A DNA stretch of 64,000 nt from contig NZ_CP020474.1 of the NCBI RefSeq assembly GCF_002080415.1, positions 1,482,001 to 1,546,000 of the forward strand. The letters run 5' to 3'. Origin of the DNA: Roseovarius mucosus (GTDB lineage: Bacteria > Pseudomonadota > Alphaproteobacteria > Rhodobacterales > Rhodobacteraceae). The notes under the pieces were generated by a model, which did not search any database, was not told where the DNA came from, and saw nothing but the letters and a program-made list of their open reading frames with translations. A program made the position numbers and the translations under genes. Below are positions 44,436 through 53,736 of the stretch, piece after piece; positions within the stretch are counted from its first letter, which is position 1, and each line of letters opens with the position of its first letter.

Positions 44436-45278
44436 ATGACCGACCGCATCGCCTTTCAGGGAGAGCTTGGCGCCTACTCGCATCAAGCCTGTCGCGAGAC
44501 CTATCCCGAGATGGAGGCGCTTCCTTGTCGTACCTTCGAGGATGCAATTTCTGCCGTGCGCGAGGGACAAGCGGAGCTTGCCATGCTGCCGGTCGAGAAC
44601 TCCACCTTTGGCCGGGTCGCCGACATCCATCACCTCTTGCCCGAATCGGGTCTGCACATTGTCGGCGAGGCGTTCGTGCGGGTGCATATCAACCTCTTGG
44701 CCCTGCCCGGCATACGCCTCGACGAAATCGAAAGCGCGATGAGCCACACCATGCTTTTGGGCCAATGCCGCGCCTTTCTTGAACGCCACGGTATCCACCG
44801 CGTGACCGGCGCCGATACCGCTGGCTCCGCCCGCCACGTCGCCGAAGCAGGACAGCCGGAAATGGCGGCCCTTGCCAGCGAACTTGCGGGCGAAATCTAT
44901 GGCCTCGACGTGATTGCCCGGCATATCGAGGATCAGGGCAACAACACCACCCGCTTTCTCGTCATGGCGCGCGAACCGGATTTCGCGGCACGCGGCGAGA
45001 ATGGCATGATGACGACCTTTGTCTTTCAGGTCCGCAACATCCCGGCAGCCCTGTACAAGGCGATGGGAGGCTTTGCCACAAACGGCGTCAATATGACCAA
45101 GCTCGAAAGCTATATGGTCGGCGGCTCCTTCACCGCGACGCAGTTCTATGCCGATATCGAGGGGCATCCCGATGATCCGGCTGTCGCCCGCGCGCTTGAC
45201 GAGCTCGATTACTTCACCTCGAACGTCACAATCTTGGGCGTTTACCCTGCTGATCCGCGCCGACACGATACCGACTGA
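44436..45278 (+). CDS. pheA: Prephenate dehydratase
   Basis: 280 residues. Converts prephenate to phenylpyruvate for phenylalanine synthesis. The catalytic domain starts IAFQGELGAYSHQACRE and includes MLPVENSTFGRVADIHHLL and the NNTTRFLVMA motif with the catalytic Thr. A C-terminal ACT domain (TTFVFQVRNIPAALYKAMGG, NMTKLESYM) mediates feedback by phenylalanine. No chorismate mutase domain. Divergent from the di-haem cytochrome gene. Confidence 0.95.
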   Translation: MTDRIAFQGELGAYSHQACRETYPEMEALPCRTFEDAISAVREGQAELAMLPVENSTFGRVADIHHLLPESGLHIVGEAFVRVHINLLALPGIRLDEIESAMSHTMLLGQCRAFLERHGIHRVTGADTAGSARHVAEAGQPEMAALASELAGEIYGLDVIARHIEDQGNNTTRFLVMAREPDFAARGENGMMTTFVFQVRNIPAALYKAMGGFATNGVNMTKLESYMVGGSFTATQFYADIEGHPDDPAVARALDELDYFTSNVTILGVYPADPRRHDTD

Positions 45279-45293
45279 ATACCGACGCTGTTT

Positions 45294-45761
45294 TTAGAGG
45301 GATCGCGTATACCGGTCCTCAACCTCTGCCGCGTATTCCGCCAGACGCACCTTGAACCGTTTGGTCAGGTTATTGCGTGCCAGCCGCAGCGATTGCATCA
45401 TCAACCGCGCCGCCAAGGTGCGCGGCTGCAACACCAGCGTGACCGTCATCCGCGTCCGCCCCCGCGACAGCGCCACCAGTTCCACAACCATCTGCCCCTC
45501 AATCGCGGGCGAGATCACACCCAGCTTGATTCCATTGGGCGGATCATATTCAGCAACGGTCACATCAACCTTGCGCTGCTTGCCACGCAGTTTGAACACG
45601 GCATGCCAACTCATGCCGACCCCTGGCACCTTTAGCTTGTCAGTGCGCCGCACATCCGCGCCACGCCGCAAAGCCGAGCGCTCAAACCCTTGAAAGTCCG
45701 TTATTTCCTCAAAAACCCGCTCAATGGGGGCTTCAATGTCTTCCTTGCCGGTGAACTGCAT
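45294..45761 (-). CDS. SRPBCC-fold protein (START/polyketide-cyclase-like)
   Basis: 155 residues with the helix-grip N-terminus KEDIEAPIERVFEEITDFQG and alternating beta strands (MSWHAVFKLRGKQRKVDVTV, MVVELVALSRGRTRMTVTL). These proteins bind hydrophobic ligands or lipids in a central cavity. No catalytic motif is visible. It converges on pheA with 15 bases between stops. Function unknown. Confidence 0.82.
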   Translation of the reverse strand: MQFTGKEDIEAPIERVFEEITDFQGFERSALRRGADVRRTDKLKVPGVGMSWHAVFKLRGKQRKVDVTVAEYDPPNGIKLGVISPAIEGQMVVELVALSRGRTRMTVTLVLQPRTLAARLMMQSLRLARNNLTKRFKVRLAEYAAEVEDRYTRSL

Positions 45762-45815
45762 CCCCAGACCGCCCTTTTCGGTTTGTTATCGCTTTTGCCC
45801 ACGCGCATTGTTGCC

Positions 45816-46790
45816 TCAATCCAGACAGTCGGCAAGCCAGTTCTCAAGCAGGAAATGCGCAATCGCTCCCTTGCGCGCAGGCATCAGGAACGGATGCTCG
45901 CCAGCAAAAGCCGAGAGGATCTCTTCACGGCTCATCCACAGCGCGTCTTCAATCTCATGCGGATCAATCGTGATATCCTCGCTCAGCGCTTCGCCACGAC
46001 AGCCAAACATGAGCGATGCGGGAAATGGCCAAGGCTGGCTTGCCAGATAACTGACCCGTCCCACCTTGATCCCTGCCTCTTCCCAGACCTCGCGACGCAC
46101 CGCCGCCTCGATGGTCTCGCCCGGTTCTATGAACCCCGCCAAAAGAGAATACATCCCCTCGGGCCACCCCGGAGATCGCCCCATCAGAACCGAATTTCCA
46201 CGCGTTATCAACATGATCACCACAGGGTCGGTGCGCGGAAAATGCTGACCGCCACAGTGATCGCAAGCCCGTTGCCATCCCGCGCGGATCATCCGGCTTT
46301 CTTTGCCGCAGCGCGCGCAGAACCTGTGCGTGAGGTGCCAGCCAAACACCGCCTTGGCCGTCGCTGCCAGCTCTGCATCGCGTGGGCTGAGCCGGGTCAT
46401 CACCCGACGCAACTCGGCAAAGGCGCTTTCTTCTGGCAGGTCCGGATGCACCTGCTCGGAGGCATCGAGAAAGCTATCAAGCTGATCCGGTTCCAGCCCC
46501 GGTGGCACCCAAGCGGAAATGTCATGCGCCAAGATCAGGTCGCCACTCTCATCTCGCCCCAATAGGATCGGCGGCACCTTGTACCGTGTCAAAACAGGAT
46601 GATCCGGCGCCAAAATGACCAACTCATCCAGCGTCTCTGCGCGCAAGAGCGGCTTACCCCGCCAGAGTACGATCGACCGCGCACGTCCCTCTGTCATCGC
46701 CGCCTGAAGCAAGCCTTCGTCAGAGCGTAGCTCATCCGCCCGGTCCAGCCCTGATCCCCCGAATGTAACCTGTTCCGACGTTCGCATCAC
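45816..46790 (-). CDS. nudC: NAD+ diphosphatase / RNA decapping Nudix hydrolase NudC
   Basis: 324 residues. Hydrolyses NAD(H), and in some bacteria NAD caps on RNA. The zinc-binding four-cysteine motif (CARCGKESRM and RACDHCGG) precedes the Nudix box GFIEPGETIEAAVRREVWEE. The downstream SQPWPFPASLMFG is the NudC-specific signature. The N-terminal domain begins at the ATG at 46788-46790. Confidence 0.94.
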   Translation of the reverse strand: MMRTSEQVTFGGSGLDRADELRSDEGLLQAAMTEGRARSIVLWRGKPLLRAETLDELVILAPDHPVLTRYKVPPILLGRDESGDLILAHDISAWVPPGLEPDQLDSFLDASEQVHPDLPEESAFAELRRVMTRLSPRDAELAATAKAVFGWHLTHRFCARCGKESRMIRAGWQRACDHCGGQHFPRTDPVVIMLITRGNSVLMGRSPGWPEGMYSLLAGFIEPGETIEAAVRREVWEEAGIKVGRVSYLASQPWPFPASLMFGCRGEALSEDITIDPHEIEDALWMSREEILSAFAGEHPFLMPARKGAIAHFLLENWLADCLD

Positions 46791-47018
46791 GCGTCTCCTT
46801 TGCCTGCCCCTCTACACAACGCCCATGACCGCAAGACAAGCCCCAAGCGGCACAAAGCATGGGCACATGACAGTTTGCAACTTATAGTGTATTGCCCAGG
46901 ACACGCAGACGTGCAAACCTGCCTAAGCCTCTGGCAACTATTATGATTGCAGCCAGCAAAGGCGGTTTGAATTCCACGGCACCTCCGGGCGTGAACCCGG
47001 CCTCAGAGCGTTGACGAT

Positions 47019-48965
47019 TTGACCGAATCCACCATTACTCAGACGCACCCTTTATCCGCCTGTGGCGCCACCCTGCGCCTGCGGATATTGCAGACCACCG
47101 ATGTCCACGGAAACCTTCTGCCTTTTGATTATTACACCAACCAGCCCGACCGCCCGTGGGGTCTGGCCCGGCTTGCAACACAGATAAAGCGCGCACGATC
47201 CGAAGTCGGAGCCGAAAATTGCCTGGTTCTGGACAACGGCGATTTTCTGCAAGGCACGCCGCTCACCGATCTTACTGCACAACCCGATAACGGTTGGACC
47301 GGACCACATCCAATCCTCGCGGCGATGAACGATATCGGCTATGATGCGGGTACAATTGGCAATCACGAGTTCAATTTTGGCCTTGAGTGGCTGATGGAAA
47401 CGCTTGCTCAGGCACGCTTTCCCTTGACCTGCTGTAATGTGCTGACGCGCCGTGGCGGGACGCCGGTCGACGATACAACCCTTTTGCCACCCTATCTGCT
47501 GCTCAACAAGCAGATGCAGGATCGCGATGGTGGATCGCATAGTTTGCGGATTGGTCTGTTAGGCCTTGTGCCTCCACAAATCCTGACATGGGATCACGCC
47601 CGTCTGTCGGGCCGGATTGACGTGCGCGATATGGTCGAGAGCGCGCGGGCTTGGGTGCCCACCCTGCGCGCTTTGGGGGCGGATCTGGTTCTGCTCTTGG
47701 CCCATACCGGCATCGACCCCGGCCCCGACCGCCCCTTTATGGAAAACGCCGCCCGCGCGCTTGCCCGCCTGCCCGGCATCGACGCGCTTCTGGCAGGCCA
47801 CAGCCACAAAAGCTTTCCCAGCACCGATCACAATGGCATAGCCGGAGCGAACGAGAGCAACGGCACCCTCCACGATACACCCTGCCTGATGGCGGGATTT
47901 CGCGGCAACCACCTCGGTCAGCTTGACCTGACCCTGACCCACGATGGCAACGCATGGCAGGTGACTGGGCATGACTCCCGTCTTTTGGCTGTGTCCAGCG
48001 CGCAACCTTGCCCAGCAATCTGCATCGCGGCCGACGCCGCGCATCGCCACACCCTCGCCCTCACAGCGCGTGAGATCGGCCAGACCGCGGCTCCACTCCA
48101 CAGTTATCTCACCCTCTTGCGCGACGATCCGATCCTGCATCTCGTCAATGACGCACAGCGCCGCGCCTTGACTTTGGCCTTGGCCAATAGCCCGCACGCC
48201 GGGCTGCCGCTGCTCTCTGCCTCCGCCCCCTTCAAGAGTGGTGGGCGCGGGGGCCCTGCGCATTTCACAGATATTCCCAAAGGCCCGCTTCTTCTGCGGC
48301 ACATCGCCGATCTCTATAGCTTTCCCAACACGCTCTGCGGTCTATTGGTTACGGGGGCAGACCTGCGCGACTGGCTGGAGCGCGCCGCCATCTGCTTTAA
48401 CCAAATCAACCCCGGCCTGCCCGATCAGCCACTGCTTGATCCAAGCGTGCCGGGGTATGATTTCGATGTGATCGACGGGCTTAGTTATACCATCGACCTA
48501 AGTCAGCCAGCGCGTTACGATCTTTCTGGTGCGCTTATTCATCCCAAGGCGGCGCGCATCCAAGATTTATGCTTTGCGCGCAAGCCTGTCCGCCCAGACA
48601 CGCCTTTCATCATTGCCACCAATAGCTATCGCGCGCATGGCGGCGGGCCGTTTGCGCCTCTGGCGGAACGAGGGTTGATCTACTCTGGCACCCGCACGGT
48701 GCGTGATCTGCTGGCCGATCATGTTGCGGCGGTGGGCCAGGTCGTACCGGCACCGCGCCCCACATGGCGCTTTGCGCCCCAGCCCGGAACCCGCGTCACG
48801 ATAGAGACTGGCCCCGGCCTGCGCGCCCATCCCGCCGACATCGCCGCCTTGGACGCCGTCGACCTCGGCGTTACGGACGCGGGGTTCTTACGTCTCGGCA
48901 TGCCCTTGCCGTTTGCCCAGCCTACCCTTGCGCATCCCGCAGCAGCGGCCTATATCACCCCTTGA
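47019..48965 (+). CDS. cpdB: Bifunctional 2',3'-cyclic-nucleotide phosphodiesterase / 3'-nucleotidase-like protein
   Basis: 648 residues from a TTG start at 47019 (no nearby ATG in frame; the family's LRILQTTDVHGN begins at residue 21). The metallophosphoesterase half shows TTDVHGN, LDNGDFLQGTP, IGNHEFNFGL and LAGHSHKSFP. The C-terminal 5'-nucleotidase domain includes NSYRAHGGGPFAPLAERG and GYDFDVIDGLSYTID. Classical CpdB is periplasmic, but no signal peptide is visible here, so either the enzyme is cytoplasmic or the start is wrong. The stop codon lies at the start of the SRP RNA. Confidence 0.88.
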   Translation: MTESTITQTHPLSACGATLRLRILQTTDVHGNLLPFDYYTNQPDRPWGLARLATQIKRARSEVGAENCLVLDNGDFLQGTPLTDLTAQPDNGWTGPHPILAAMNDIGYDAGTIGNHEFNFGLEWLMETLAQARFPLTCCNVLTRRGGTPVDDTTLLPPYLLLNKQMQDRDGGSHSLRIGLLGLVPPQILTWDHARLSGRIDVRDMVESARAWVPTLRALGADLVLLLAHTGIDPGPDRPFMENAARALARLPGIDALLAGHSHKSFPSTDHNGIAGANESNGTLHDTPCLMAGFRGNHLGQLDLTLTHDGNAWQVTGHDSRLLAVSSAQPCPAICIAADAAHRHTLALTAREIGQTAAPLHSYLTLLRDDPILHLVNDAQRRALTLALANSPHAGLPLLSASAPFKSGGRGGPAHFTDIPKGPLLLRHIADLYSFPNTLCGLLVTGADLRDWLERAAICFNQINPGLPDQPLLDPSVPGYDFDVIDGLSYTIDLSQPARYDLSGALIHPKAARIQDLCFARKPVRPDTPFIIATNSYRAHGGGPFAPLAERGLIYSGTRTVRDLLADHVAAVGQVVPAPRPTWRFAPQPGTRVTIETGPGLRAHPADIAALDAVDLGVTDAGFLRLGMPLPFAQPTLAHPAAAAYITP

Positions 48966-49057
48966 GAGGTTGGCGCGGGCAGGCACCTCGCCAACCCGGT
49001 CAGGTCCGGAAGGAAGCAGCCGTAACGAGCCCCGCTTGGGTCGTTGTCCAGCCTCTC
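48964..49057 (+). ncRNA. ffs: Signal recognition particle 4.5S RNA
   Basis: A single long hairpin: GAGAGG at 48964 pairs with CCTCTC ending at 49057. The universally conserved apical region GGTCAGGTCCGGAAGGAAGC lies at about 48998-49017. Binds Ffh and targets membrane proteins. About 94 bases, the usual bacterial small SRP RNA size. It overlaps the last bases of the cpdB stop codon and is followed by a terminator. Confidence 0.93.
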
Positions 49058-49088
49058 ACCCTATCCCCCTTAGGTCACCAAAGAAAAA

Positions 49089-49118
49089 GCCCCGTTGAAA
49101 AACGGGGCTGTAGTTTCT
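49089..49118 (+). terminator. Intrinsic terminator after SRP RNA
   Basis: AGCCCCGTT (49089-49097) pairs perfectly with AACGGGGCT (49102-49110) around a four-base loop, followed by the U-rich GTAGTTTC. Confidence 0.75.
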
Positions 49119-49120
49119 CT

Positions 49121-49675
49121 TTCGTCACTATCTTTAGCAATGAAATATGCTCAGAGTGGTGGACAAAGTGAGCAAGATGCCGCACGCAAATGCGACCTTT
49201 ACCCCCAAGATGCGGGGCAATCAATCTCACGCTCGCTCATTCGGTTCTTGGCCGCCGCGAGTCCTGTCTTTTCAGACAGGCATTTGAACAGCCCGCCGTT
49301 CCACGGTCAGCAGCGTTATAGAGCCGCCAATATCAAGGCGGGCAGGCCCAGCATACCTGTGCAAATGATGCCGATTGAAATTCCTAGGCCCTTGAACATT
49401 TGGTGTCTCCCACTTTGATGAATGCACCACTTGAAATTAGAGCAAAGCGCCGCAGTCCAATGCGGCAGGCTGCCGCAGCTTCCAAAAGCGCATCAAAAGC
49501 GACCTGACACATGGCTTTGAACGGACGGGGAAAACTGAGCCTTCACATGCCAAAAGAGTATCATGACGCGGCCAAGAACGCGGCTCTGCGGGCCCAGTCT
49601 TTTGCAGACTGAAACACTAGCCACCTTCGACCTAGGGGAATGATGTCGATTGGAGAGAAAGGGAGAACGACAGCT
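49121..49675. other. Long gap between SRP terminator and amiR, mostly unexplained
   Basis: About 555 bases without a convincing ordinary gene. It holds one possible 27-residue membrane peptide (49316-49399, separate entry) and two short hairpins, CCTGTCT/AGACAGG at 49264-49281 and AGTCT/AGACT near 49596-49609, neither with a U-run on a useful strand. No tRNA, insertion sequence or pseudogene was recognised. Confidence 0.5.
49316..49399 (-). CDS. Possible 27-residue single-span membrane peptide
   Basis: ATG at 49397-49399 with GGGAG six bases upstream. The product MFKGLGISIGIICTGMLGLP plus ALILAAL is almost entirely hydrophobic and would make one membrane helix. Similar tiny membrane proteins regulate transporters or oxidases, but no family is recognised. 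Length is too short for statistics; the ribosome site and composition are the only support. Confidence 0.35.
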   Translation of the reverse strand: MFKGLGISIGIICTGMLGLPALILAAL

Positions 49676-50275
49676 CTAGGTGTCGCCCATGTTACTCAGG
49701 ATGCTCTCTGCATTGATGATGGACTGTGCAATCTCGGTGGTCGTTGTACGCTTTGCCATCGCTTGTTTGCGGATGAGATCATAGGCTTCGCGCTCGGTGA
49801 TACCCCGGTGCCGCATCAGGATAAACTTGGCATCATTCACCTTCTGCACATTCTCAAGTTTTTCGCGCAGCTTCGACAGATCCTTTTCATAGCGCATTTG
49901 TTCAGATTGAAATCGCCGAGCCATCAACATGCTGCTCAGCACGCCTGCTGCGCGCACGGGTTTCATCAATACCGAATGTGCGCCAATCTCTAGGATGACA
50001 TCCAACGTGGATGGGTTTTCATAGCCGACAATGGCAATCGTCGTGATCGGGCGCTCGCGCCGGTCAAGAAATGCTTTCAATTCCTGAGGTGATTGGTCCG
50101 TGACGTCTACGAAAACCATATCGAACTTGTCCGGTAGGGTCCGGGGTAGCGGCCACATATGTTCGAAACTACAGCCGATCCTGTTTACCTGCTGCAAAAG
50201 CTCATCTGCGCTACGGTCACGCGGATGCACCAAGAGAACGTTTTGATCCCGTAAGTCCTGGATCAGGTCATGCAT
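49676..50275 (-). CDS. amiR: ANTAR-domain antitermination regulator AmiR
   Basis: 199 residues. RNA-binding antiterminator of amide catabolism, held inactive by AmiC. An N-terminal receiver-like domain lacks a full phospho-acceptor pattern (VLLVHPRDRSADELL, FVDVTD). A coiled-coil linker (QMRYEKDLSKLREKLENVQK) leads to the C-terminal three-helix ANTAR domain (KFILMRHRGITEREAYDLIR, KQAMAKRTTTTEIAQSII). The length is close to Pseudomonas AmiR (196). Its start overlaps the amiC end by eight bases. A candidate RNA target lies in the operon leader at 58542-58624. Confidence 0.93.
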   Translation of the reverse strand: MHDLIQDLRDQNVLLVHPRDRSADELLQQVNRIGCSFEHMWPLPRTLPDKFDMVFVDVTDQSPQELKAFLDRRERPITTIAIVGYENPSTLDVILEIGAHSVLMKPVRAAGVLSSMLMARRFQSEQMRYEKDLSKLREKLENVQKVNDAKFILMRHRGITEREAYDLIRKQAMAKRTTTTEIAQSIINAESILSNMGDT

Positions 50276-51437
50276 GACGCCCGCCGCTTGTCGTTACCTT
50301 ATGCGTGCGAAAGCTCCAATCATGGATCGCCGGGTAAACGAGATAGGGGTCCGGCTTGATCGCGCGACGCACCTTGAGGTCGATTTCAAACTCTCCCTCA
50401 GAGTTGACCACAGCTATCCGGGATTGCAGATAGGTGTGGTTATTGTCCGGATCGACCTTGATCTGGCCTTGGGGCGCATCGAAGGCTTCGCCCAACAAGG
50501 CCTCTCGCAGGCAATCAGTATCCATTTCCCCGGTCTCCTCTAACGCTGCCGCGAACAGATGCACCTGACTATAAGCCGCTTCGCAGCAACTGGTGACATC
50601 AATAGTGGAACCGAATTTCTGTTCATAGGCCTTCAGAAAGCGACGGTTTGCCAAGGAACTGATCGACCGGAAATAGGGGGCGGCTGTGATGTGGCCAACG
50701 GCGGCCTCAGCGCCGATAGCGCTGATTTCCCCTTCGTTCGTGGTAAGACTGGCAATCGGACAAACCCGTCCATCGCCACCCACAGCATGATAGGCACGGT
50801 AGAACTCGATGCAGGACTGACCCACGATTGTTGAGAAGATCGCATCTGGCTGCGCATCCCGGATTTCATCGAGCACAGCGCGGAACCCCTCGGCGCGCGT
50901 CTCAAGATCAAAATACCGCTCGCCAACGACTTCGCCACCACCTTGCCTTAGGACATTGCGCATCACACGATTGGATTCGTAGGGGTAGATGTAGTTGGAG
51001 CCGACAAAGAAAATCCGCTTGCCGTAAGCGCTCATCAGGTAGTTCGCTAGCGGCACACTGTTCTGGTTCGGGCAGGCCCCGCCATAGATGACATTTGGCG
51101 AATATTCAAAACCCTCATAAAGCGTGGGATAAAAGAACAGGGCATTCCGGCGCTCGACGACTGGCAAAACCTCTTTGCGCGACGACGACATGTAGCAGCC
51201 GAAAATGACGCTTACCTTGTCGTCCACGATCAGGCGTTCGGCCAACTCTCCGTATTGGGTCACAATCGAGCCGGGGTCATAGCTGACCGCCTCAAGTGGG
51301 CGTCCGCGCACACCGCCGCGCGCGTTGATCTGATCCAAGGCGAGCAACGCGCCATTCAGCTGCGACTGTTCAATGATCGAGGTGACGCCCGTCGTTGAAA
51401 AGAGCAATCCGATCTTCCAGCTTTCCTTTTGTGTCAC
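50268..51437 (-). CDS. amiC: Cytoplasmic amide sensor AmiC, ABC binding-protein-like repressor of AmiR
   Basis: 389 residues from a GTG start at 51435-51437 (AAGG upstream at moderate spacing). No signal peptide: it begins MTQKESWKIGLLFSTTGVTS, so it is cytoplasmic. Two-lobed periplasmic-binding-protein fold with VSYDPGS, FFYPTLYEGFEY, YGGACPNQNS and CEAAYSQVHLF. AmiC binds small amides and releases AmiR. It is visibly homologous along its length to the ABC binding protein at 57258-58493. Confidence 0.93.
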   Translation of the reverse strand: MTQKESWKIGLLFSTTGVTSIIEQSQLNGALLALDQINARGGVRGRPLEAVSYDPGSIVTQYGELAERLIVDDKVSVIFGCYMSSSRKEVLPVVERRNALFFYPTLYEGFEYSPNVIYGGACPNQNSVPLANYLMSAYGKRIFFVGSNYIYPYESNRVMRNVLRQGGGEVVGERYFDLETRAEGFRAVLDEIRDAQPDAIFSTIVGQSCIEFYRAYHAVGGDGRVCPIASLTTNEGEISAIGAEAAVGHITAAPYFRSISSLANRRFLKAYEQKFGSTIDVTSCCEAAYSQVHLFAAALEETGEMDTDCLREALLGEAFDAPQGQIKVDPDNNHTYLQSRIAVVNSEGEFEIDLKVRRAIKPDPYLVYPAIHDWSFRTHKVTTSGGRHA

Positions 51438-51453
51438 GTATTGATGCCTTCAT

Positions 51454-52581
51454 TCAGGAGTATTGGAACTGGACCTGGCCATCTTTATGATCTGCGAACA
51501 CCAAGGTCATAGCCTGACCAGAGGCGGGTGCATCCGGGGCGGGCCCGTCAAGCAGAAAACCTGCCAATGGAAATTCTAGGTTGCGCCGGATGGCCCGGCG
51601 TAGCCCTCGCGCGCCGAACCGCTTATCATATCCCTCTACCGAAAGAAAATCCCTCAGGGTTGTGCTGATACTCAACGACAGTTCATGTTTCCTGAGCCTA
51701 CGGTTCAACCTGGCCATCTCGACATCAACCAGAGCTGGCATCTTGTCGCGTGATATCCAGTTGAATGTATCAACATGATCTATCCGGTTGACAAGTTCTG
51801 GTGGGAACCGATCCAAGAGGCTGTTCATCACGATATCGTGGGCACGTTCACGCCGTGACTTGCCAGAGTTCCTGATACGCTGCCAAAGATTACCGCTGTG
51901 CTCATCCAAGGCCATCAGTTCCCGAGCCCCGAGGTTCGAGGACATGAACACAAGCGCATTTCGGAACGAGTAGGTGCGTTCGCCAGAGGCCACAGTCAAA
52001 AGCCCGTTATCAAAGACATTCATGAGGGCGAGCACGACCTCATTGCTTGCCTTTTCAAGTTCGTCAAATAGGACAAGCCCCGGCAAGTTGCGTGTGCCCT
52101 CGATTTTTTCCTGATCGAGAATGGTCGTCCCTTCTTTAGACCCCACATAACCCGGCGGAGCACCGGTAAGGGCAGCGGCGTAATGCTCTTGCGAAAGCGT
52201 ATTCATGTCGATCCTGCAAAACGCATCGGCATCCCCGTAGAGCGCACGCGCCAAGGTGCGAACGGTCTCGGTTTTACCAACGCCAGTTGGCCCACAGAAC
52301 AGAATTGTCGCCAAGGGTTTGCGGGGGTCTCCGATATCGGCGCGGACCACCTTGAGAATTTCCAAAAGCTGTTCGAGACTTTCGTCCTGCCCGATTATGG
52401 CCGCCCGCAACTCGGCTTCGACCTGGTCGAGGTCAAAAGTAAACCGAGTTTGCAAGCCTGCGTTTGGTGTCGGGCCCTTGGTAGACGATGCGCCAGTCAT
52501 ACGGGCATTCTCGTCGGCCAGTGCTGACGCAAGTTTTTGCTGGCGGGCAGTGTCGTGCAAGCGGTCCGTCAAAAAAGGCAT
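51454..52581 (-). CDS. amiB: AAA+ ATPase AmiB (ClpB-like) of the amidase operon
   Basis: 375 residues resembling the second ATPase module of Clp/Hsp100 proteins without the N-terminal domain. Walker A is FCGPTGVGKTETV, Walker B is GLVLFDELEKAS. GYVGSKEG and the sensor/arginine region KRFGARGLRRAIRRNLEFPL follow. In Pseudomonas amiB sits between amiE and amiC with no firm function, and was proposed to act with the membrane protein AmiS. No amiS is present in this operon. Confidence 0.92.
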   Translation of the reverse strand: MPFLTDRLHDTARQQKLASALADENARMTGASSTKGPTPNAGLQTRFTFDLDQVEAELRAAIIGQDESLEQLLEILKVVRADIGDPRKPLATILFCGPTGVGKTETVRTLARALYGDADAFCRIDMNTLSQEHYAAALTGAPPGYVGSKEGTTILDQEKIEGTRNLPGLVLFDELEKASNEVVLALMNVFDNGLLTVASGERTYSFRNALVFMSSNLGARELMALDEHSGNLWQRIRNSGKSRRERAHDIVMNSLLDRFPPELVNRIDHVDTFNWISRDKMPALVDVEMARLNRRLRKHELSLSISTTLRDFLSVEGYDKRFGARGLRRAIRRNLEFPLAGFLLDGPAPDAPASGQAMTLVFADHKDGQVQFQYS

Positions 52582-52609
52582 GGCATTTCCAGAAGCTTAG
52601 AGAGGAAAT

Positions 52610-52635
52610 GGAACGGCGCATTGAGGCGCCGTTCC
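52610..52635 (-). other. Hairpin between amiE and amiB
   Basis: GGAACGGCGC (52610-52619) pairs perfectly with GCGCCGTTCC (52626-52635) around a six-base loop, 20 bases after the amiE stop. No U-run follows on the minus strand, so it more likely protects the amiE mRNA 3' end or partly attenuates amiBCR. Confidence 0.7.
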
Positions 52636-52655
52636 CAATGAGGGCAAGAGGCCGG

Positions 52656-53699
52656 TCAATTCGCCTCTTTTTCCTTGGCCCCCGTTGGCAAGCCGCCGAC
52701 CGGACAGCATGCCACACCCACAGTTGTGCGGGTAAAGGATTCCACCTGCTCTCGGGTTTTCTCTGCGTCGTTGACCCAGTTTCGGTAGAATTCAAACGGG
52801 CATTCGGCCACGCCCTTGTCACCATCGCCCGAGGCATGGATGCCTGTGTAGCCACGATGCAAAAGCTTGAAGAGATGGTTTTGCGACTGGTCATTGGCGC
52901 GGGCATCACGGATCTCAGGAATAGAGAGCTGTGCATACTGGATGCCCATTTCCTCTTCGCCACATTCGCCCAAGGTGCGCCCATCAAAGCCGATGATCGC
53001 CGAATGGCCAAAGTAGCAATAGACCCCGTCAAACCCCGCCGCATTAGCGACAGCGACATAGGTGTTGTTGGCCCAAGCCATGGCCTTGGCCATGATCACC
53101 TGCTGGTCCTTGGCCGGATACATATAGCCCTGGCACCGCACGATGAGTTCCGCACCTTTCATGGCGCAGTCCCGCCAGATTTCGGGATAGTTGCCATCGT
53201 CGCAGATGATAAGGCTGACCTTGAGTCCCTTGGGACCATCGCAGACATAGGTCTTGTCACCGGGATACCAGCCCTCGATCGGGTTCCAAGGCAGCACCTT
53301 GCGGTACTTCTGCACGATTTCACCCTTGTTGTTCATCAAGATCAGCGTGTTGTACGGGGTTTTCTTGGGGTGATCTTCATGGCGTTCGCCAGTGATCGAG
53401 AACACGCCCCAGGTGTTCGCCTTGCGGCAAGCCGCCGCAAAGATCTCGGTCTCCTCGCCGGGGATGGTGGCTGCGGTCTCCATCATCTCGTCGGGGTCAT
53501 ACATAATGCCTTGGGTGCTGTATTCCGGAAAAATCACGAGATCCATACCGGGAAGCCCCCGCTTCATGCCGACGATCATGTCCGCAATCTTGTGGGCATT
53601 TTCAAGAACCTCGGCCTTGGTATGGAGCCGGGGCATCTTGTAATTCACGACCGCCACGCCAACCGTGGTATCGCTGCTGGAGATGTCACCATGTCTCAT
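52656..53699 (-). CDS. amiE: Aliphatic amidase
   Basis: 347 residues. Hydrolyses short-chain amides such as acetamide and propionamide to the acid and ammonia. Nitrilase-superfamily catalytic triad at the standard positions Glu59 (VIFPEYS), Lys134 (QKYRKVLPW) and Cys166 (LIICDDGN). The N-terminus [20 protein letters not shown] is that of AmiE rather than formamidase AmiF. AAAGGAAAAG precedes the ATG at 53697-53699. The gene lies downstream of urtE in a shared operon with the importer and regulators. Confidence 0.96.
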   Translation of the reverse strand: MRHGDISSSDTTVGVAVVNYKMPRLHTKAEVLENAHKIADMIVGMKRGLPGMDLVIFPEYSTQGIMYDPDEMMETAATIPGEETEIFAAACRKANTWGVFSITGERHEDHPKKTPYNTLILMNNKGEIVQKYRKVLPWNPIEGWYPGDKTYVCDGPKGLKVSLIICDDGNYPEIWRDCAMKGAELIVRCQGYMYPAKDQQVIMAKAMAWANNTYVAVANAAGFDGVYCYFGHSAIIGFDGRTLGECGEEEMGIQYAQLSIPEIRDARANDQSQNHLFKLLHRGYTGIHASGDGDKGVAECPFEFYRNWVNDAEKTREQVESFTRTTVGVACCPVGGLPTGAKEKEAN

Positions 53700-53736
53700 G
53701 TCTTTTCCTTTCCTTGATGCGCTTCATTGCTGATTG

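Noticed and set aside
49511..49612. 33-residue open frame on the plus strand (MALNGRGKLSLHMPKEYHDA...)
   Set aside because: Some protein-like character but no ribosome site and no recognisable relatives; too short to support.
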